A stretch of 64,000 nt of DNA from Bacteroides sp. (GTDB lineage Bacteria > Bacteroidota > Bacteroidia > Bacteroidales > Bacteroidaceae). The notes beneath the pieces are model-generated. The model had not been told where the DNA came from, did not search any database, and worked only from the letters and a program-made list of their open reading frames with translations. Positions 46,208 to 54,996 of this stretch are shown piece after piece (position 1 is the stretch's first letter; each line of letters begins with the position of its first letter). Position numbers and translations under genes: made by a program. Location of the stretch: the NCBI GenBank assembly GCA_021201335.1, contig JAJQFD010000039.1, positions 62,001 to 126,000 of the forward strand. Direction: 5' to 3'.

Positions 46208-46923
46208 ACTGTATTATTGTAGATGACGAACCATTGGCACGGCGGGCCATAGAGATCCTGATCCAGGAAACAAATCAGCTCCATCTGGTTGGTATTTTTA
46301 ACAGTGCTTCGGCTGCTTCCGCATTTATGAATGAAAACCCGGTTGACCTGGTTTTTCTGGATATTCAAATGCCTAAAGTTACCGGATTGGAGTTCGCCCG
46401 TACCATTTCAGATTCTACTCTTATTGTTTTTACGACAGCTTATACGGAATATGCCGCTGAAAGCTACGATATTGATGCCATTGATTACCTGGTCAAACCC
46501 ATTGAATCTGCTCGATTTCGTAAAGCTGTGAATAAAGCTCTTGCTTATCACACTCTTTTGTTGGGTGATAAGAAGGATAATATTGAAGTGGTAGAAGAAG
46601 ATTATCTTTTTGTAAAATCGGATCGGAAATATTTTAAAGTAGAATATCAGGATATTCTTTTTATTGAAGGATTGAAAGATTATTCCATCATCCAGGTAGG
46701 AACCCAACGGATAATTACCCGCATAAATCTTAAAAATATTCTTGAACTGCTGCCCGATACTCTTTTTATGCGTGTAAGTAAATCTTATATCATCAATACC
46801 CGTCATATCAATGCCTTTGATAATAATAGCGTTTATATCAAAGAACATGAACTAATGATCGGAAATGGATACAGAGATGAATTTATTAGTAGAGTATTAA
46901 AAAAGAGGTTGCGGAATAAGTAG
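46204..46923 (+). CDS. LytTR-family response regulator
   Basis: 239 residues. Receiver domain with IIVDDEPLARRAIEILI, phospho-acceptor Asp in LVFLDIQMPKVTGLEFA and IDYLVKPIESARFRKAV. The LytTR DNA-binding domain follows (LFVKSDRKYFKVEYQDILFI, EGLKDYSIIQ, MRVSKSYIINTRHI). It receives phosphate from the kinase that overlaps its start. The likely targets include its own operon and the repeat protein gene; inferred from position. Confidence 0.94.
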   Translation: MNCIIVDDEPLARRAIEILIQETNQLHLVGIFNSASAASAFMNENPVDLVFLDIQMPKVTGLEFARTISDSTLIVFTTAYTEYAAESYDIDAIDYLVKPIESARFRKAVNKALAYHTLLLGDKKDNIEVVEEDYLFVKSDRKYFKVEYQDILFIEGLKDYSIIQVGTQRIITRINLKNILELLPDTLFMRVSKSYIINTRHINAFDNNSVYIKEHELMIGNGYRDEFISRVLKKRLRNK

Positions 46924-46990
46924 CAACTACCTATGCAGAAATATACCAGTATTTTGTTTGTTCCATATTTTGTGAATTCGTAATCGGAGC

Positions 46991-47143
46991 ATGGAAAAGA
47001 ATGGCGGTACACCTTATTTAATTACCGCTGACGGTTATGAATTGGACACAATTCGCCAGGTAGCTGGACCTTTTAAAGAAAATCATACTTTAAAATTAGG
47101 AGTGGCAAACGAAAAGTTGATCCATAAAAACTATATGGGATAA
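46991..47143 (+). CDS. Possible 50-residue protein or gene remnant
   Basis: ATG at 46991 opens a 50-codon frame: MEKNGGTPYLITADGYELDT, then IRQVAGPFKENHTLKLGV, ending KNYMG. The composition is protein-like and the body resembles an inner part of a larger domain more than a complete protein, so it may be a remnant. No family recognised. Confidence 0.3.
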   Translation: MEKNGGTPYLITADGYELDTIRQVAGPFKENHTLKLGVANEKLIHKNYMG

Positions 47144-47263
47144 GTATCACCTATTTAGATGAAAAATCCTTCAGAGAAAGAGGGTATTTCCTATTCTCCA
47201 GGTGATTTTTATAAATAGATTTGTAATTAATCAAAAAAACTAGAACCTTTAAATATACTAATT

Positions 47264-47461
47264 ATGAAAAAAGATGGTCTGCTCTTTTTATTGTCAATCC
47301 TTGTGTTATTTTCTTGCTCTGATAATGATCCGGTTTCCGACGGAGATGGTGTATATGAGGATCATTTTTATCCCAATTGTTTTACTTCTCCAGAAGCTAT
47401 GGATTAGGAAGGTGATGAAATTTTTTGGGCTAATATCGCGTATGAGTTTAAGCAAGAGTGA
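47264..47461 (+). pseudogene. Short lipoprotein gene with in-frame TAG
   Basis: ATG at 47264 encodes MKKDGLLFLLSILVLFSCSD, a lipoprotein signal with acidic start, to SPEAMD, then TAG at 47405-47407. Past the TAG the same frame continues EGDEIFWANIAYEFKQE to a TGA at 47459. The continuation is protein-like, so this is probably a cut lipoprotein gene; 47 residues if the TAG is obeyed. Confidence 0.45.
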
Positions 47462-47597
47462 AAATCGACTTTATAATAATTCTTCAATATAAGATATTAC
47501 CTTTCTGTTTTGATCACTCAGAACTCTCAGATTCGCGAATTTACAGAGATTACTTCGAGATAATCAAAATATCGCAAGGAAATTCGATTAGAGAAAT

Positions 47598-47628
47598 ACA
47601 AAAAGAAATCATTCATATTTCTTTTTGT
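47598..47628. terminator. AT-rich hairpin
   Basis: A 12-base perfect inverted repeat (ACAAAAAGAAAT, 7-base loop, ATTTCTTTTTGT). The rest of 47462-47929 shows only short frames (one of 61 codons from 47458 without recognisable features), and I support no gene there. Confidence 0.45.
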
Positions 47629-47929
47629 TTCAAAAGATATTAATCAATTAATAAGTATATTCATTTGTTCTTAAATTATCTGTTAGTGATTCTTTTTTGA
47701 TAGATTTGTTTTGTTTGGATTGACAACAAAACTAGCGTTTATTTGTTAAAAACTCTATAATGATAGACACATATTATTTAGCATAATTCTATTTATCAGA
47801 ACTTATTTTCTTTTTAACTGAAACCATATAAGAATACCCTTTCTTATTCACGTTTCACGAATCTTCCTTTGGAAATATAGTAAACAATTTATTATAACCT
47901 GTTGTTAAACATCCAAATAAATATCTTGG

Positions 47930-49984
47930 ATGAAATCAGACAGATCGTTAAATAATCGTGAGCTGAGTTGGTTGGCATTTAATAATCGAGTTTTACAGGA
48001 GGCGCAAGATTGTTCGGTGCCCTTGATGGAAAGGTTACGTTTTCTGGGAATCTTTTCAAACAACCTTGATGAATTTATAAAAGTACGTCTGGCCAATATG
48101 ATGCGGATGGAACGGATCAAAGATGACAGGGTACTTAAATTGACTAATGGTTATCCGGCTGCTGAGCTAGTGACGATGATGAATGAAAGTATGGAACTTT
48201 CGCAAAAAACTTTTCAGGAAACTTATAAAAGCATATTGTCTGAGCTCGAAGAAAAAGGCATTCGGATGGTGAATGAGAAGGAACTAACATCTAAACAAAA
48301 AGAATATTGCAGGAATTACTTTACAAAAGAAATCAGTCAGTGGCTTGTCCCTTTAATGTTACGGAAAACAACCAAGCTTCCTTTTCTACCCGACGGAAAA
48401 ATATATCTGGGAGTAAAGATGCAGAACCGGACTTCGAAAAATGCCAAATATGCTATTTTAAGAGTACCCGTAAATAAAGGTTGTCCTCGTTTTATTGAGC
48501 TACCTTCGGAGAGGGGAAAGAAAGATATTATTTTTATTGACGATATTATACGGCTGTGTCTGGATGAGATTTTCTTTATCTTTCATTACGATGAAATCAG
48601 TGCACATGCCTTTTGCTTTTTACGGGATGCACAGCTAACTATTGACGATGATGTTTCAAAAAGCCTGATTGAGAAGTTGGAAGAAAGTTTGGAAGATCGT
48701 TTTCAGGGAAATCCAGTCCGGTTATCTTATGATAAAGAAATGCCATCCGATTTACTGGATATTATAACTTCCAAGCTAAAACTAACTAAAAGAGAAACTG
48801 CGGAAGGTGGTCGGTACCATATGTTGCGTGACCTGATGAAGTTTCCCAGAGTGAATCCTGAGTTGGAGAATAAAAATCCTGATCCGTTACCTCATCCCGA
48901 GATTAAGGAGGGTTCAAGCTTGCTTGAAATAATCCGATCAAAAGATATTTTGTTATATTATCCCTATCATACCTTCAATCATCTCATCGACTTTTTACGA
49001 GAAGCAGCTATTGATCCGAAAGTAAAAAAGATATTTATCACTTTATACCGTACGGCCGAACGATCGAAAGTAATCAATGCCTTAATCTATGCAGCCAAAA
49101 ACGGAAAGGAAGTGATAGTTCTCGAAGAATTGATGGCTCGGTTTGATGAAGAAAAGAATGTGGAAAATTCAGACTTGCTTCAAAAAGCCGGTGTAAAAGT
49201 GATACACGGATTTAAAGATATCAAAGTACACAGTAAGCTCATATTAATAGAACGGAAAGAAAAGAGTCAGAACCGAGGATATCTATATGTTGGTACTGGC
49301 AATTTTAACGAAGCCACCGCCCGTATTTATACGGACTTCGGACTTTTTACCACAGATCAACAAGCCATTGCAGATGCCAGGGCCGTATTTCGTTTTCTTT
49401 TAGATGCACACAGGCATTTTACTTGCAAGCGATTAGTCGTTTCACCTTACTATATGCGCAAGCAGTTTGAAGATTTGATTGAACAGGAGATTAAGAATAA
49501 GCAAACCGGTAAAAAGGCCGCCATTTATGCAAAGTTCAACTCATTGACAGATACCCAGATGATCCGCAAATTATACAAAGCGAGCCAGGCTGGGGTAGAG
49601 GTGAGGCTGATTGTGAGAGGTGCATGCTGTCTGCAACCGCAGGTAAAAGGCTTAAGCGAATATATTAAGGTAATCAGCATTGTAGATAAATATCTTGAAC
49701 ATGCCCGCCTGGTTATATTTCATCAGGGAGGGGAGGAGCAAACCTTTATACTGAGTGCAGATTGGATGACAAGAAACCTGGATTACCGGGTGGAAGTGGG
49801 AATTCCGATTCTGGATGCAAAGATCAAAAAAACATTGAGAGATATATTTGATATTCAGTGGAGCGATAATGTAAAGGCAAGAGATCTGACGCTATTGGGC
49901 GAAAATAGGTATGTGAAGAAACAATCGAAAAAAGTTATTCGCTCTCAAGTAGCCCTGTATGACTATTTAAATCAGGAAAAATAA
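47930..49984 (+). CDS. ppk1: Polyphosphate kinase 1
   Basis: 684 residues, cytoplasmic or membrane-associated. It makes polyphosphate from ATP by a phosphohistidine intermediate. The N-terminal domain starts NNRELSWLAFNNRVLQEAQD with FLGIFSNNLDEFIKVRLANM. The PLD-like domains have FITLYRTAERSKVINALIYA, the catalytic His in VKVIHGFKDIKVHSKLILI, and GYLYVGTGNFNEATARIYTD. Length is usual for the family. It is the first gene of an operon with PPK2 (18 bases) and tspO. Confidence 0.96.
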   Translation: MKSDRSLNNRELSWLAFNNRVLQEAQDCSVPLMERLRFLGIFSNNLDEFIKVRLANMMRMERIKDDRVLKLTNGYPAAELVTMMNESMELSQKTFQETYKSILSELEEKGIRMVNEKELTSKQKEYCRNYFTKEISQWLVPLMLRKTTKLPFLPDGKIYLGVKMQNRTSKNAKYAILRVPVNKGCPRFIELPSERGKKDIIFIDDIIRLCLDEIFFIFHYDEISAHAFCFLRDAQLTIDDDVSKSLIEKLEESLEDRFQGNPVRLSYDKEMPSDLLDIITSKLKLTKRETAEGGRYHMLRDLMKFPRVNPELENKNPDPLPHPEIKEGSSLLEIIRSKDILLYYPYHTFNHLIDFLREAAIDPKVKKIFITLYRTAERSKVINALIYAAKNGKEVIVLEELMARFDEEKNVENSDLLQKAGVKVIHGFKDIKVHSKLILIERKEKSQNRGYLYVGTGNFNEATARIYTDFGLFTTDQQAIADARAVFRFLLDAHRHFTCKRLVVSPYYMRKQFEDLIEQEIKNKQTGKKAAIYAKFNSLTDTQMIRKLYKASQAGVEVRLIVRGACCLQPQVKGLSEYIKVISIVDKYLEHARLVIFHQGGEEQTFILSADWMTRNLDYRVEVGIPILDAKIKKTLRDIFDIQWSDNVKARDLTLLGENRYVKKQSKKVIRSQVALYDYLNQEK

Positions 49985-50002
49985 TACTTCAAATATAAGA
50001 AA

Positions 50003-50929
50003 ATGAAAAAAGAAATTCTAAAAAAACTGACAGCTAAACCCGGCCAAAAACACCAGGTCTCTGATTTTGACTCCGCTTATACAGCCCGGCTTACCAAAAT
50101 TAAAGCCAGAGAAATGTTGGACCAGAAAATATTACAGATGCAGGAATTGCAAAGTAAATTGTATGCTCATGATAAATATGCTGTATTGGTTATTTTCCAA
50201 GCCATGGATGCTGCAGGGAAAGACGGAACCATTAAACATGTAATGAGCGGTATTAATCCGCAGGGATGCCAGGTTTTTTCTTTTAAACAGCCATCGGCTG
50301 AAGAAGTAGATCATGATTATTTGTGGCGCATTAACAGGAGTCTTCCGGAAAGAGGTAGAATCGGTATATTTAACCGTTCTCATTACGAGGAAGTTTTGGT
50401 GACAAAAGTACATCCTGAGATTTTATTAAATAACAAGCTTCCGGACGTGCATGTTATCGATGATATTAATGAGCAATTCTGGGAAAACCGCTACCGGCAA
50501 ATTAACGATTATGAACGGTATCTGACTGAGAATGGAGTGGTTATTGTTAAGTTTTTCCTGAATCTTTCGAAGGATGAACAGGAGAAACGTTTCCTGGCAC
50601 GGTTAGATGATGATTCCAAAAACTGGAAATTCTCTATGTCCGATGTGAAAGAAAGAGCATTCTGGGATAAATACATGGAAGCCTATTCGGATGTTCTGAC
50701 GTTTACTTCCACAGAATATGCGCCATGGTATGTCATCCCTGCAGATTCCAAATGGTTCATGCGTTATGCTGTAGCCGATATTCTTTGCGAAAGAATGCTT
50801 GAACTGGATGTTCATTATCCGGTATTATCCGAAAAAGCTAAGCAGGAACTGGCTGATGCACGGAAAATCTTTAGCGACCATATTGAGGAAGAATCGAAAA
50901 GAAAGAAAGAGAAATCCAAAAAGAAATAA
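50003..50929 (+). CDS. ppk2: Polyphosphate kinase 2 family (polyphosphate:nucleotide phosphotransferase)
   Basis: 308 residues, one-domain form of about the length of class I/III PPK2. It uses polyphosphate to phosphorylate AMP or ADP, so it runs opposite to PPK1. The Walker A motif reads IFQAMDAAGKDGTIKHVM. The lid region has LPERGRIGIFNRSHYEEVLV, with the family's NRSHYE Arg. The end is lysine-rich (EEESKRKKEKSKKK). The class cannot be fixed from sequence by eye. It lies between ppk1 and tspO in one operon. Confidence 0.92.
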   Translation: MKKEILKKLTAKPGQKHQVSDFDSAYTARLTKIKAREMLDQKILQMQELQSKLYAHDKYAVLVIFQAMDAAGKDGTIKHVMSGINPQGCQVFSFKQPSAEEVDHDYLWRINRSLPERGRIGIFNRSHYEEVLVTKVHPEILLNNKLPDVHVIDDINEQFWENRYRQINDYERYLTENGVVIVKFFLNLSKDEQEKRFLARLDDDSKNWKFSMSDVKERAFWDKYMEAYSDVLTFTSTEYAPWYVIPADSKWFMRYAVADILCERMLELDVHYPVLSEKAKQELADARKIFSDHIEEESKRKKEKSKKK

Positions 50930-50940
50930 AGTTTTTAGCA

Positions 50941-51405
50941 ATGAAAAGATTTTTTTCGTACCTGATTCCAATAAGTATCTGTTTTATCTTGGGTTTTGTA
51001 GCTAGCCAGCTTCAGGAAGATGCCATACAAAACTGGTATCCTTATTTGAATAAACCACCACTGACTCCGCCGAATATACTTTTCCCGATTGCCTGGGGAA
51101 TAATATATTTGTTATCCGGAATTTCGGCAGGTCTTATTTGGAATAATGCCAAACAAAAGCGTACTGAGATATTGACTTTATGGGGTGTACAGCAATTTTT
51201 TAATTTTACCTGGAGTATTATGTTTTTTGCTCTCAGGAATCCGTTACTGGGGCTTATTAATATTGTGATTCTGGATATACTGGTTTTACTATATATTACC
51301 AGATCATGGCATGCTAATCGAATGGCATCTATATTGTTTTGGCCATATATAGTCTGGATATTGTTTGCTACTTACCTAAACGGTTATATTATGCTATATA
51401 ATTAA
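50941..51405 (+). CDS. tspO: TspO/MBR family tryptophan-rich membrane protein
   Basis: 154 residues with five membrane helices. Family motifs: NWYPYLNKPPLTPPNILFPI, AWGIIYLLSGISAGL, WGVQQFFNFTWSIMFFALRN, and FWPYIVWILFATYLNGYIML. TspO proteins bind porphyrins and hydrophobic ligands and are linked to stress responses. It starts 11 bases after PPK2, so it belongs to the polyphosphate operon. It ends abutting the oppositely oriented GNAT gene, with no space between stop codons. Confidence 0.92.
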   Translation: MKRFFSYLIPISICFILGFVASQLQEDAIQNWYPYLNKPPLTPPNILFPIAWGIIYLLSGISAGLIWNNAKQKRTEILTLWGVQQFFNFTWSIMFFALRNPLLGLINIVILDILVLLYITRSWHANRMASILFWPYIVWILFATYLNGYIMLYN

Positions 51406-52173
51406 TCATATACCCGTTATTCGATGGAAGCGGGATTCTATGCAAACGCTTATATCACTAGTCACAAATTTTCCGTTGCAGAAGAGGCTAAATATGGTGG
51501 CTGGTGAGGGGGCGTTTTGTGCCACTTCCATGGTGTCCATTTTAATAATGGTAAGTGGCAACTTTAGCCTGGTAGCAGTCTCTTTCAGGTTTTCTTTTAC
51601 ATAGAACTCAGTGAAAGGGCAGCGATTGGTGTAATAAACAACCAAACCTTCTTTTTCTGGACATTCTCCGATAAGAGCACTTTCTTTGAAAATCGGATCA
51701 GGAGCATCTGCATAAAATTTTAGCGTCCAAAGGGTAAATCCGTAAGGTAGTTGCTGGGTGGATATAAAGCCTTGTTTCCTCAACCATTTCGGATCACTCA
51801 TATAAGGAAGTTTTTTAGTTCCTGCTACGGTTACGAGTCCGTATTTTCCCTGTTCTCGGGCATCATCAATCACAGTTTTCAGAAGTGCTTTGGCATATCC
51901 TTTTCCTTTGTATTGGCCAGAGACCCAGAGGCAGTTTATATTCAGGTAGCCTGCGGCTTCTATGGGTAACCAGCTGTTTTCTGCCGGACCATATTCTATC
52001 ATTACTTTTGCCCGATCATTTATACGCCGGAACACATATCCTTTTTCAAACTCCTGTTTTAACCAGTTTTTCTTCATCCCGTAGCCTTCCGTGCATTTTT
52101 TGTCAGACAAAGCACAACAGATATGTTCTTTATCGATATTATCTTTGTGAAGTGTAATAAATGGCATTTCCAT
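51406..52173 (-). CDS. GNAT acetyltransferase with YoaP-like C-terminal domain
   Basis: 255 residues. The GNAT fold spans residues ~1-140 with acetyl-CoA loop CLWVSGQYKGKGYAKALLKT. The C-terminal part is the YoaP-like thioredoxin-type domain (VVYYTNRCPFTEFYVKENLK, PSPATIFSLFCNGKFVTSDI). The substrate is unknown; proteins of this architecture are often annotated YoaP-like acetyltransferases. A start at 52173 (MEMPFITLHKDN) fits the fold. The stop abuts that of tspO. Confidence 0.88.
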   Translation of the reverse strand: MEMPFITLHKDNIDKEHICCALSDKKCTEGYGMKKNWLKQEFEKGYVFRRINDRAKVMIEYGPAENSWLPIEAAGYLNINCLWVSGQYKGKGYAKALLKTVIDDAREQGKYGLVTVAGTKKLPYMSDPKWLRKQGFISTQQLPYGFTLWTLKFYADAPDPIFKESALIGECPEKEGLVVYYTNRCPFTEFYVKENLKETATRLKLPLTIIKMDTMEVAQNAPSPATIFSLFCNGKFVTSDISVCIESRFHRITGI

Positions 52174-52262
52174 GATTGTTATTTTATGGTAGTAAAATGA
52201 TTATTCTTTTGGTAAAGATACGTTTCTTCATTCTATAAGGATGTATCAATCGTTCTAAAATA

Positions 52263-52309
52263 AATAATCACTATTCGGGAATCAAACCATTCCCGGAATA
52301 GTGATTATT
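52263..52309. terminator. Hairpin upstream of the GNAT gene
   Basis: AATAATCACTATTCGGGAAT (52263-52282) pairs with 52289-52309 with one bulge; AT-rich flanks. It lies between the GNAT gene start and the DUF2582 gene end. Confidence 0.5.
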
Positions 52310-52383
52310 CTTTAAAAAGTAATTTAAAAGAGGTTTTTTACTTGTCGAGGAGTTAGCAATAAGCATGTCTTTCAAAAGAAAGA

Positions 52384-52411
52384 TCACTTCAGGAGGCTAA
52401 CCTCCTGAAGT
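52384..52411 (-). terminator. Strong 12-bp hairpin after the DUF2582 gene
   Basis: CACTTCAGGAGG (52384-52395) pairs with CCTCCTGAAGTG (52400-52411) across a 4-base loop. On the minus strand it is followed by a T-rich run, so it suits termination of the DUF2582 transcript. Confidence 0.65.
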
Positions 52412-52463
52412 GGTAGGTTATTCTATAAATTAAGGTTTAGTAGAAATGGTATTATCCAATTTC

Positions 52464-52688
52464 TTAATAATAGACCTCCTGATAAGTATGCTGCAATTCA
52501 TAATACAGTTCATTGTTTTCTTTGGATACCAAAATTTTATTTTCTCTTAGTAGCCATCCAATGGACATGTAAATGGAAGACTCCCTTCTACGTGTATACT
52601 CACCGATTTTACGTAGATTTAATTTGCCCTTTTCAGAAAGCAGTGCATAAATCGCACCTGCACACGATCCAACATCTTCTTTTATCAT
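52464..52688 (-). CDS. DUF2582-type winged-helix protein
   Basis: 74 residues from the ATG at 52688 (MIKEDVGSCAGAIYALLSEK). A longer frame from 52757 has an unlikely hydrophobic extension. The core KGKLNLRKIGEYTRRRESSI with IYMSIGWLLRENKILVSKEN is a winged-helix fold of the DUF2582 family, a presumed DNA-binding protein widespread in Bacteroidetes. No target is evident. A hairpin lies downstream. Confidence 0.85.
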   Translation of the reverse strand: MIKEDVGSCAGAIYALLSEKGKLNLRKIGEYTRRRESSIYMSIGWLLRENKILVSKENNELYYELQHTYQEVYY

Positions 52689-52757
52689 AGTTTTAAATAT
52701 TAGAAATATATTTATTAAAAAAAACTTCCAATAATGTTCATTGATTACGTATGCCAA

Positions 52758-53437
52758 AGTGGGGGATTTATTGATAATTATTCAATTTTTATTCTTAGTA
52801 TGAATTCCCAATTGAATAATTGTTTTCTTGTTTGTGTAAGAAGAGAACGTGTTTTTCCTTCGTTTAAATGATTGAAATCTTATAACACCAAAGGTAGACA
52901 TTTATTCTTGTAAATACAAGTCTTTTATTGGAAAAAAATGTTATTATTCATTGCTTATTTTGGAAGAAAATGTTCAATTTGTAGGAATTATTAGGATAAA
53001 TGTAACAACCTAGTTGAAAGTATAGATTTGGAAGTTAAAAAATCTATCCATTATTATGAAAACAAAGAAAGAAGGATTATCCGACAAAATTATTATTCTT
53101 AAATTTTAAAATATGCACACAATCACGAAAGAGTACAAGAGTTATTATCTAGTTTTCGTGTAATTCATTATTTGAGGTATATACCAAGAATTTAAAGTTA
53201 TAATATACCGCGTTTTTATTTTTAATAGTAGTAATATTTTTTGGTGTGGGATGGCCAATATTTCCTGAAAACCTACTAGATGGGATTGGCAAATACCTAT
53301 ATCGCATATTATTGTTCAAAATGAGAATAGGAATTTTTCTTGTTTTGGACAATTCTACATAATAACTTTCCTTATATTTACATCATGCAAATCAACATTC
53401 TTCTTTTATCATCAACATAATAATAAAACTAACATTT
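52758..53437. other. Gene-poor stretch with a possible eroded small membrane gene
   Basis: No complete gene is supported. A frame from about 53209 (YTAFLFLIVVIFFGVGWPIF, then PENLLDGIGKYLYRILLF) runs to a TAA near 53362 and looks membrane-like. It has no start codon in frame, so it may be the 3' end of a lost gene. The opposite-strand frame of 67 codons at 53149-53352 overlaps it and looks like a shadow. Confidence 0.3.
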
Positions 53438-54688
53438 ATGAGATATTTAATGAAAAGAGATCACTTATTAATAAGCCTATTTATTATTTTTATTTTCTCG
53501 GTTACTGCAGTGGGCTGTGGAATAAAAAGCGGATCTAAGGTTTCTGTAAACGAACCGTCAACATCAACCTCAGATAGTATTACAGAAATAAAACCTATGG
53601 ATGAAGCAGCAGCAATGAATATATTAACTGCTGCACTAGGCAATAAATTACAGGGAGGCCTGGCACTTGTATCTTCGGGAAAAAGTAATGTAAACGGTCA
53701 ACCCTGCTGGAGCTTTGGACTCGGTTCAAATGCGAAGGATAAGTTTACAATAAATGAACATTATGCAGTAACGGAGGATGGGATGGTATATCTCTACGAT
53801 ATTATCAGTAATGAACATATAATTTACAGCATGGGAAATAAGCACCTGATGCCTTTGTTAAGGATAGATACATCCGGGATGGAAGAGGTAAGTAATGACA
53901 CAGAATATATACTTGATGACGTAGTATATGTTGGCCTTCTAACCTATTATTCTTCCGTTAATGATAAGGATTATAACAGCCATACGATGCTTTCCCGTAT
54001 AAAAGTATTACAGGGAGACGATATCAGGATAACGTCTCTGGCTTCTTCCGGTGAACCTAATAAAGAATACAGTGGAGGATTGGGATATCCGACATGGAAT
54101 ATTATCTATGAAAAAGGTGAAAATGAAGATACGGCATATTGTATGGATTTATATTTCCGGACAAGTTTTGGAGAATACTATGTTCATACAAGTATTCCAA
54201 TTGATTATAAAGAAAAATATCAAAAAGAAATTCAACGGAGAATGGAGACAACTGCACTGGTGTCTCCACTAACTATTAATACAGTAGGTATGACAGTTGC
54301 ATCTCCTTTGGAAACAGAATATTGGTTCGATGGATCATTATATATGCGTTTGCAGTCTCTTGCCCCTTTATATAAATCTATTGATGAAAATGCAGTGCTG
54401 TCCCGTATAAAAGAGTTGGAAGAGGAGGATATTAGGGTGATTTCATTGACTAAAGCTGAAGAACAGAGCCAACGATTGACTCATCCTACCTATCTGATTG
54501 TTTACGAAACAGGACGCAATGAAGACACATCACATTGTACGGATTTGTATTTCTGTACAGATTCCGGAGAATACCGGGTACATACCAGTGTTTCGGCGGA
54601 TTTGGTGGAGGAATATAGAGATGAAATAAGGCAACGTCTGGCAACGGTAGGTTATGACACCTATTATACCAATATGCGCTACCAGTAA
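53438..54688 (+). CDS. Lipoprotein with two internal copies of a ~110-residue module
   Basis: 416 residues; start MRYLMKRDHLLISL at 53438, or the second Met at 53450. Lipoprotein signal to VTAVGC. Residues ~175-280 and ~295-405 are a tandem duplication: LSRIKVLQGDDIRITSLASS aligns with LSRIKELEEEDIRVISLTKA, EKGENEDTAYCMDLYFRTSF with ETGRNEDTSHCTDLYFCTDS, and YYVHTSIPIDYKEKYQKEIQ with YRVHTSVSADLVEEYRDEIR. The copies have diverged but keep Cys in DTxxCxDLYF. Family not recognised. A truncated signal-like gene follows on the same strand. Confidence 0.75.
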   Translation: MRYLMKRDHLLISLFIIFIFSVTAVGCGIKSGSKVSVNEPSTSTSDSITEIKPMDEAAAMNILTAALGNKLQGGLALVSSGKSNVNGQPCWSFGLGSNAKDKFTINEHYAVTEDGMVYLYDIISNEHIIYSMGNKHLMPLLRIDTSGMEEVSNDTEYILDDVVYVGLLTYYSSVNDKDYNSHTMLSRIKVLQGDDIRITSLASSGEPNKEYSGGLGYPTWNIIYEKGENEDTAYCMDLYFRTSFGEYYVHTSIPIDYKEKYQKEIQRRMETTALVSPLTINTVGMTVASPLETEYWFDGSLYMRLQSLAPLYKSIDENAVLSRIKELEEEDIRVISLTKAEEQSQRLTHPTYLIVYETGRNEDTSHCTDLYFCTDSGEYRVHTSVSADLVEEYRDEIRQRLATVGYDTYYTNMRYQ

Positions 54689-54745
54689 AATTTGGATGGT
54701 GTAAATAAAGAGTAGTTTTCAATAGTATGATATAAATTTATTTTT

Positions 54746-54931
54746 ATGGCTTATCTAGTAAAGGAGAAACAATTATTAGAAATGTTTCTTGTGTTGTATA
54801 TCTTTTTAGTGGCCTTATGCGGGTGTATGGGTAGCTCCGGCGTAACCCTATCTGTAACCGAACTGTCTGTATCAGTAGAGATTGATATTTCTGCTGGAGG
54901 GGAGACAGAATTTTGTGTAAATCGTGGATAA
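54746..54931 (+). pseudogene. Truncated lipoprotein fragment after the duplicated lipoprotein gene
   Basis: 61 codons: MAYLVKEKQLLEMFLVLYIF, then a lipobox (VALCGC) and a short tail TLSVTELSVSVEIDISAGG. The start resembles that of the preceding gene (MRYLMKRDHLL... VGC... VSVNEPSTS), so it is probably the 5' stub of a third copy or paralogue. The tail has no body, so it is likely a broken duplicate. Confidence 0.5.
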
Positions 54932-54933
54932 TT

Positions 54934-54969
54934 AAAAATCCCTGAGAATGGATTTTCTCAGGGATTTTT
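54934..54969. terminator. Bidirectional hairpin between convergent genes
   Basis: AAAAATCCCTGAGAA (54934-54948) pairs with TTCTCAGGGATTTTT (54955-54969), a 15-base perfect stem with A and T tracts. It sits between the lipoprotein fragment and the alpha/beta-hydrolase gene. Confidence 0.85.
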
Positions 54970-54996
54970 TTCAAAGTTTACGTTCTTATATTATTC

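Noticed and set aside
53149..53352. 67-codon minus-strand ORF
   Set aside because: It overlaps a more membrane-like plus-strand frame, has no signal peptide or domain, and neither is convincing as a complete gene.
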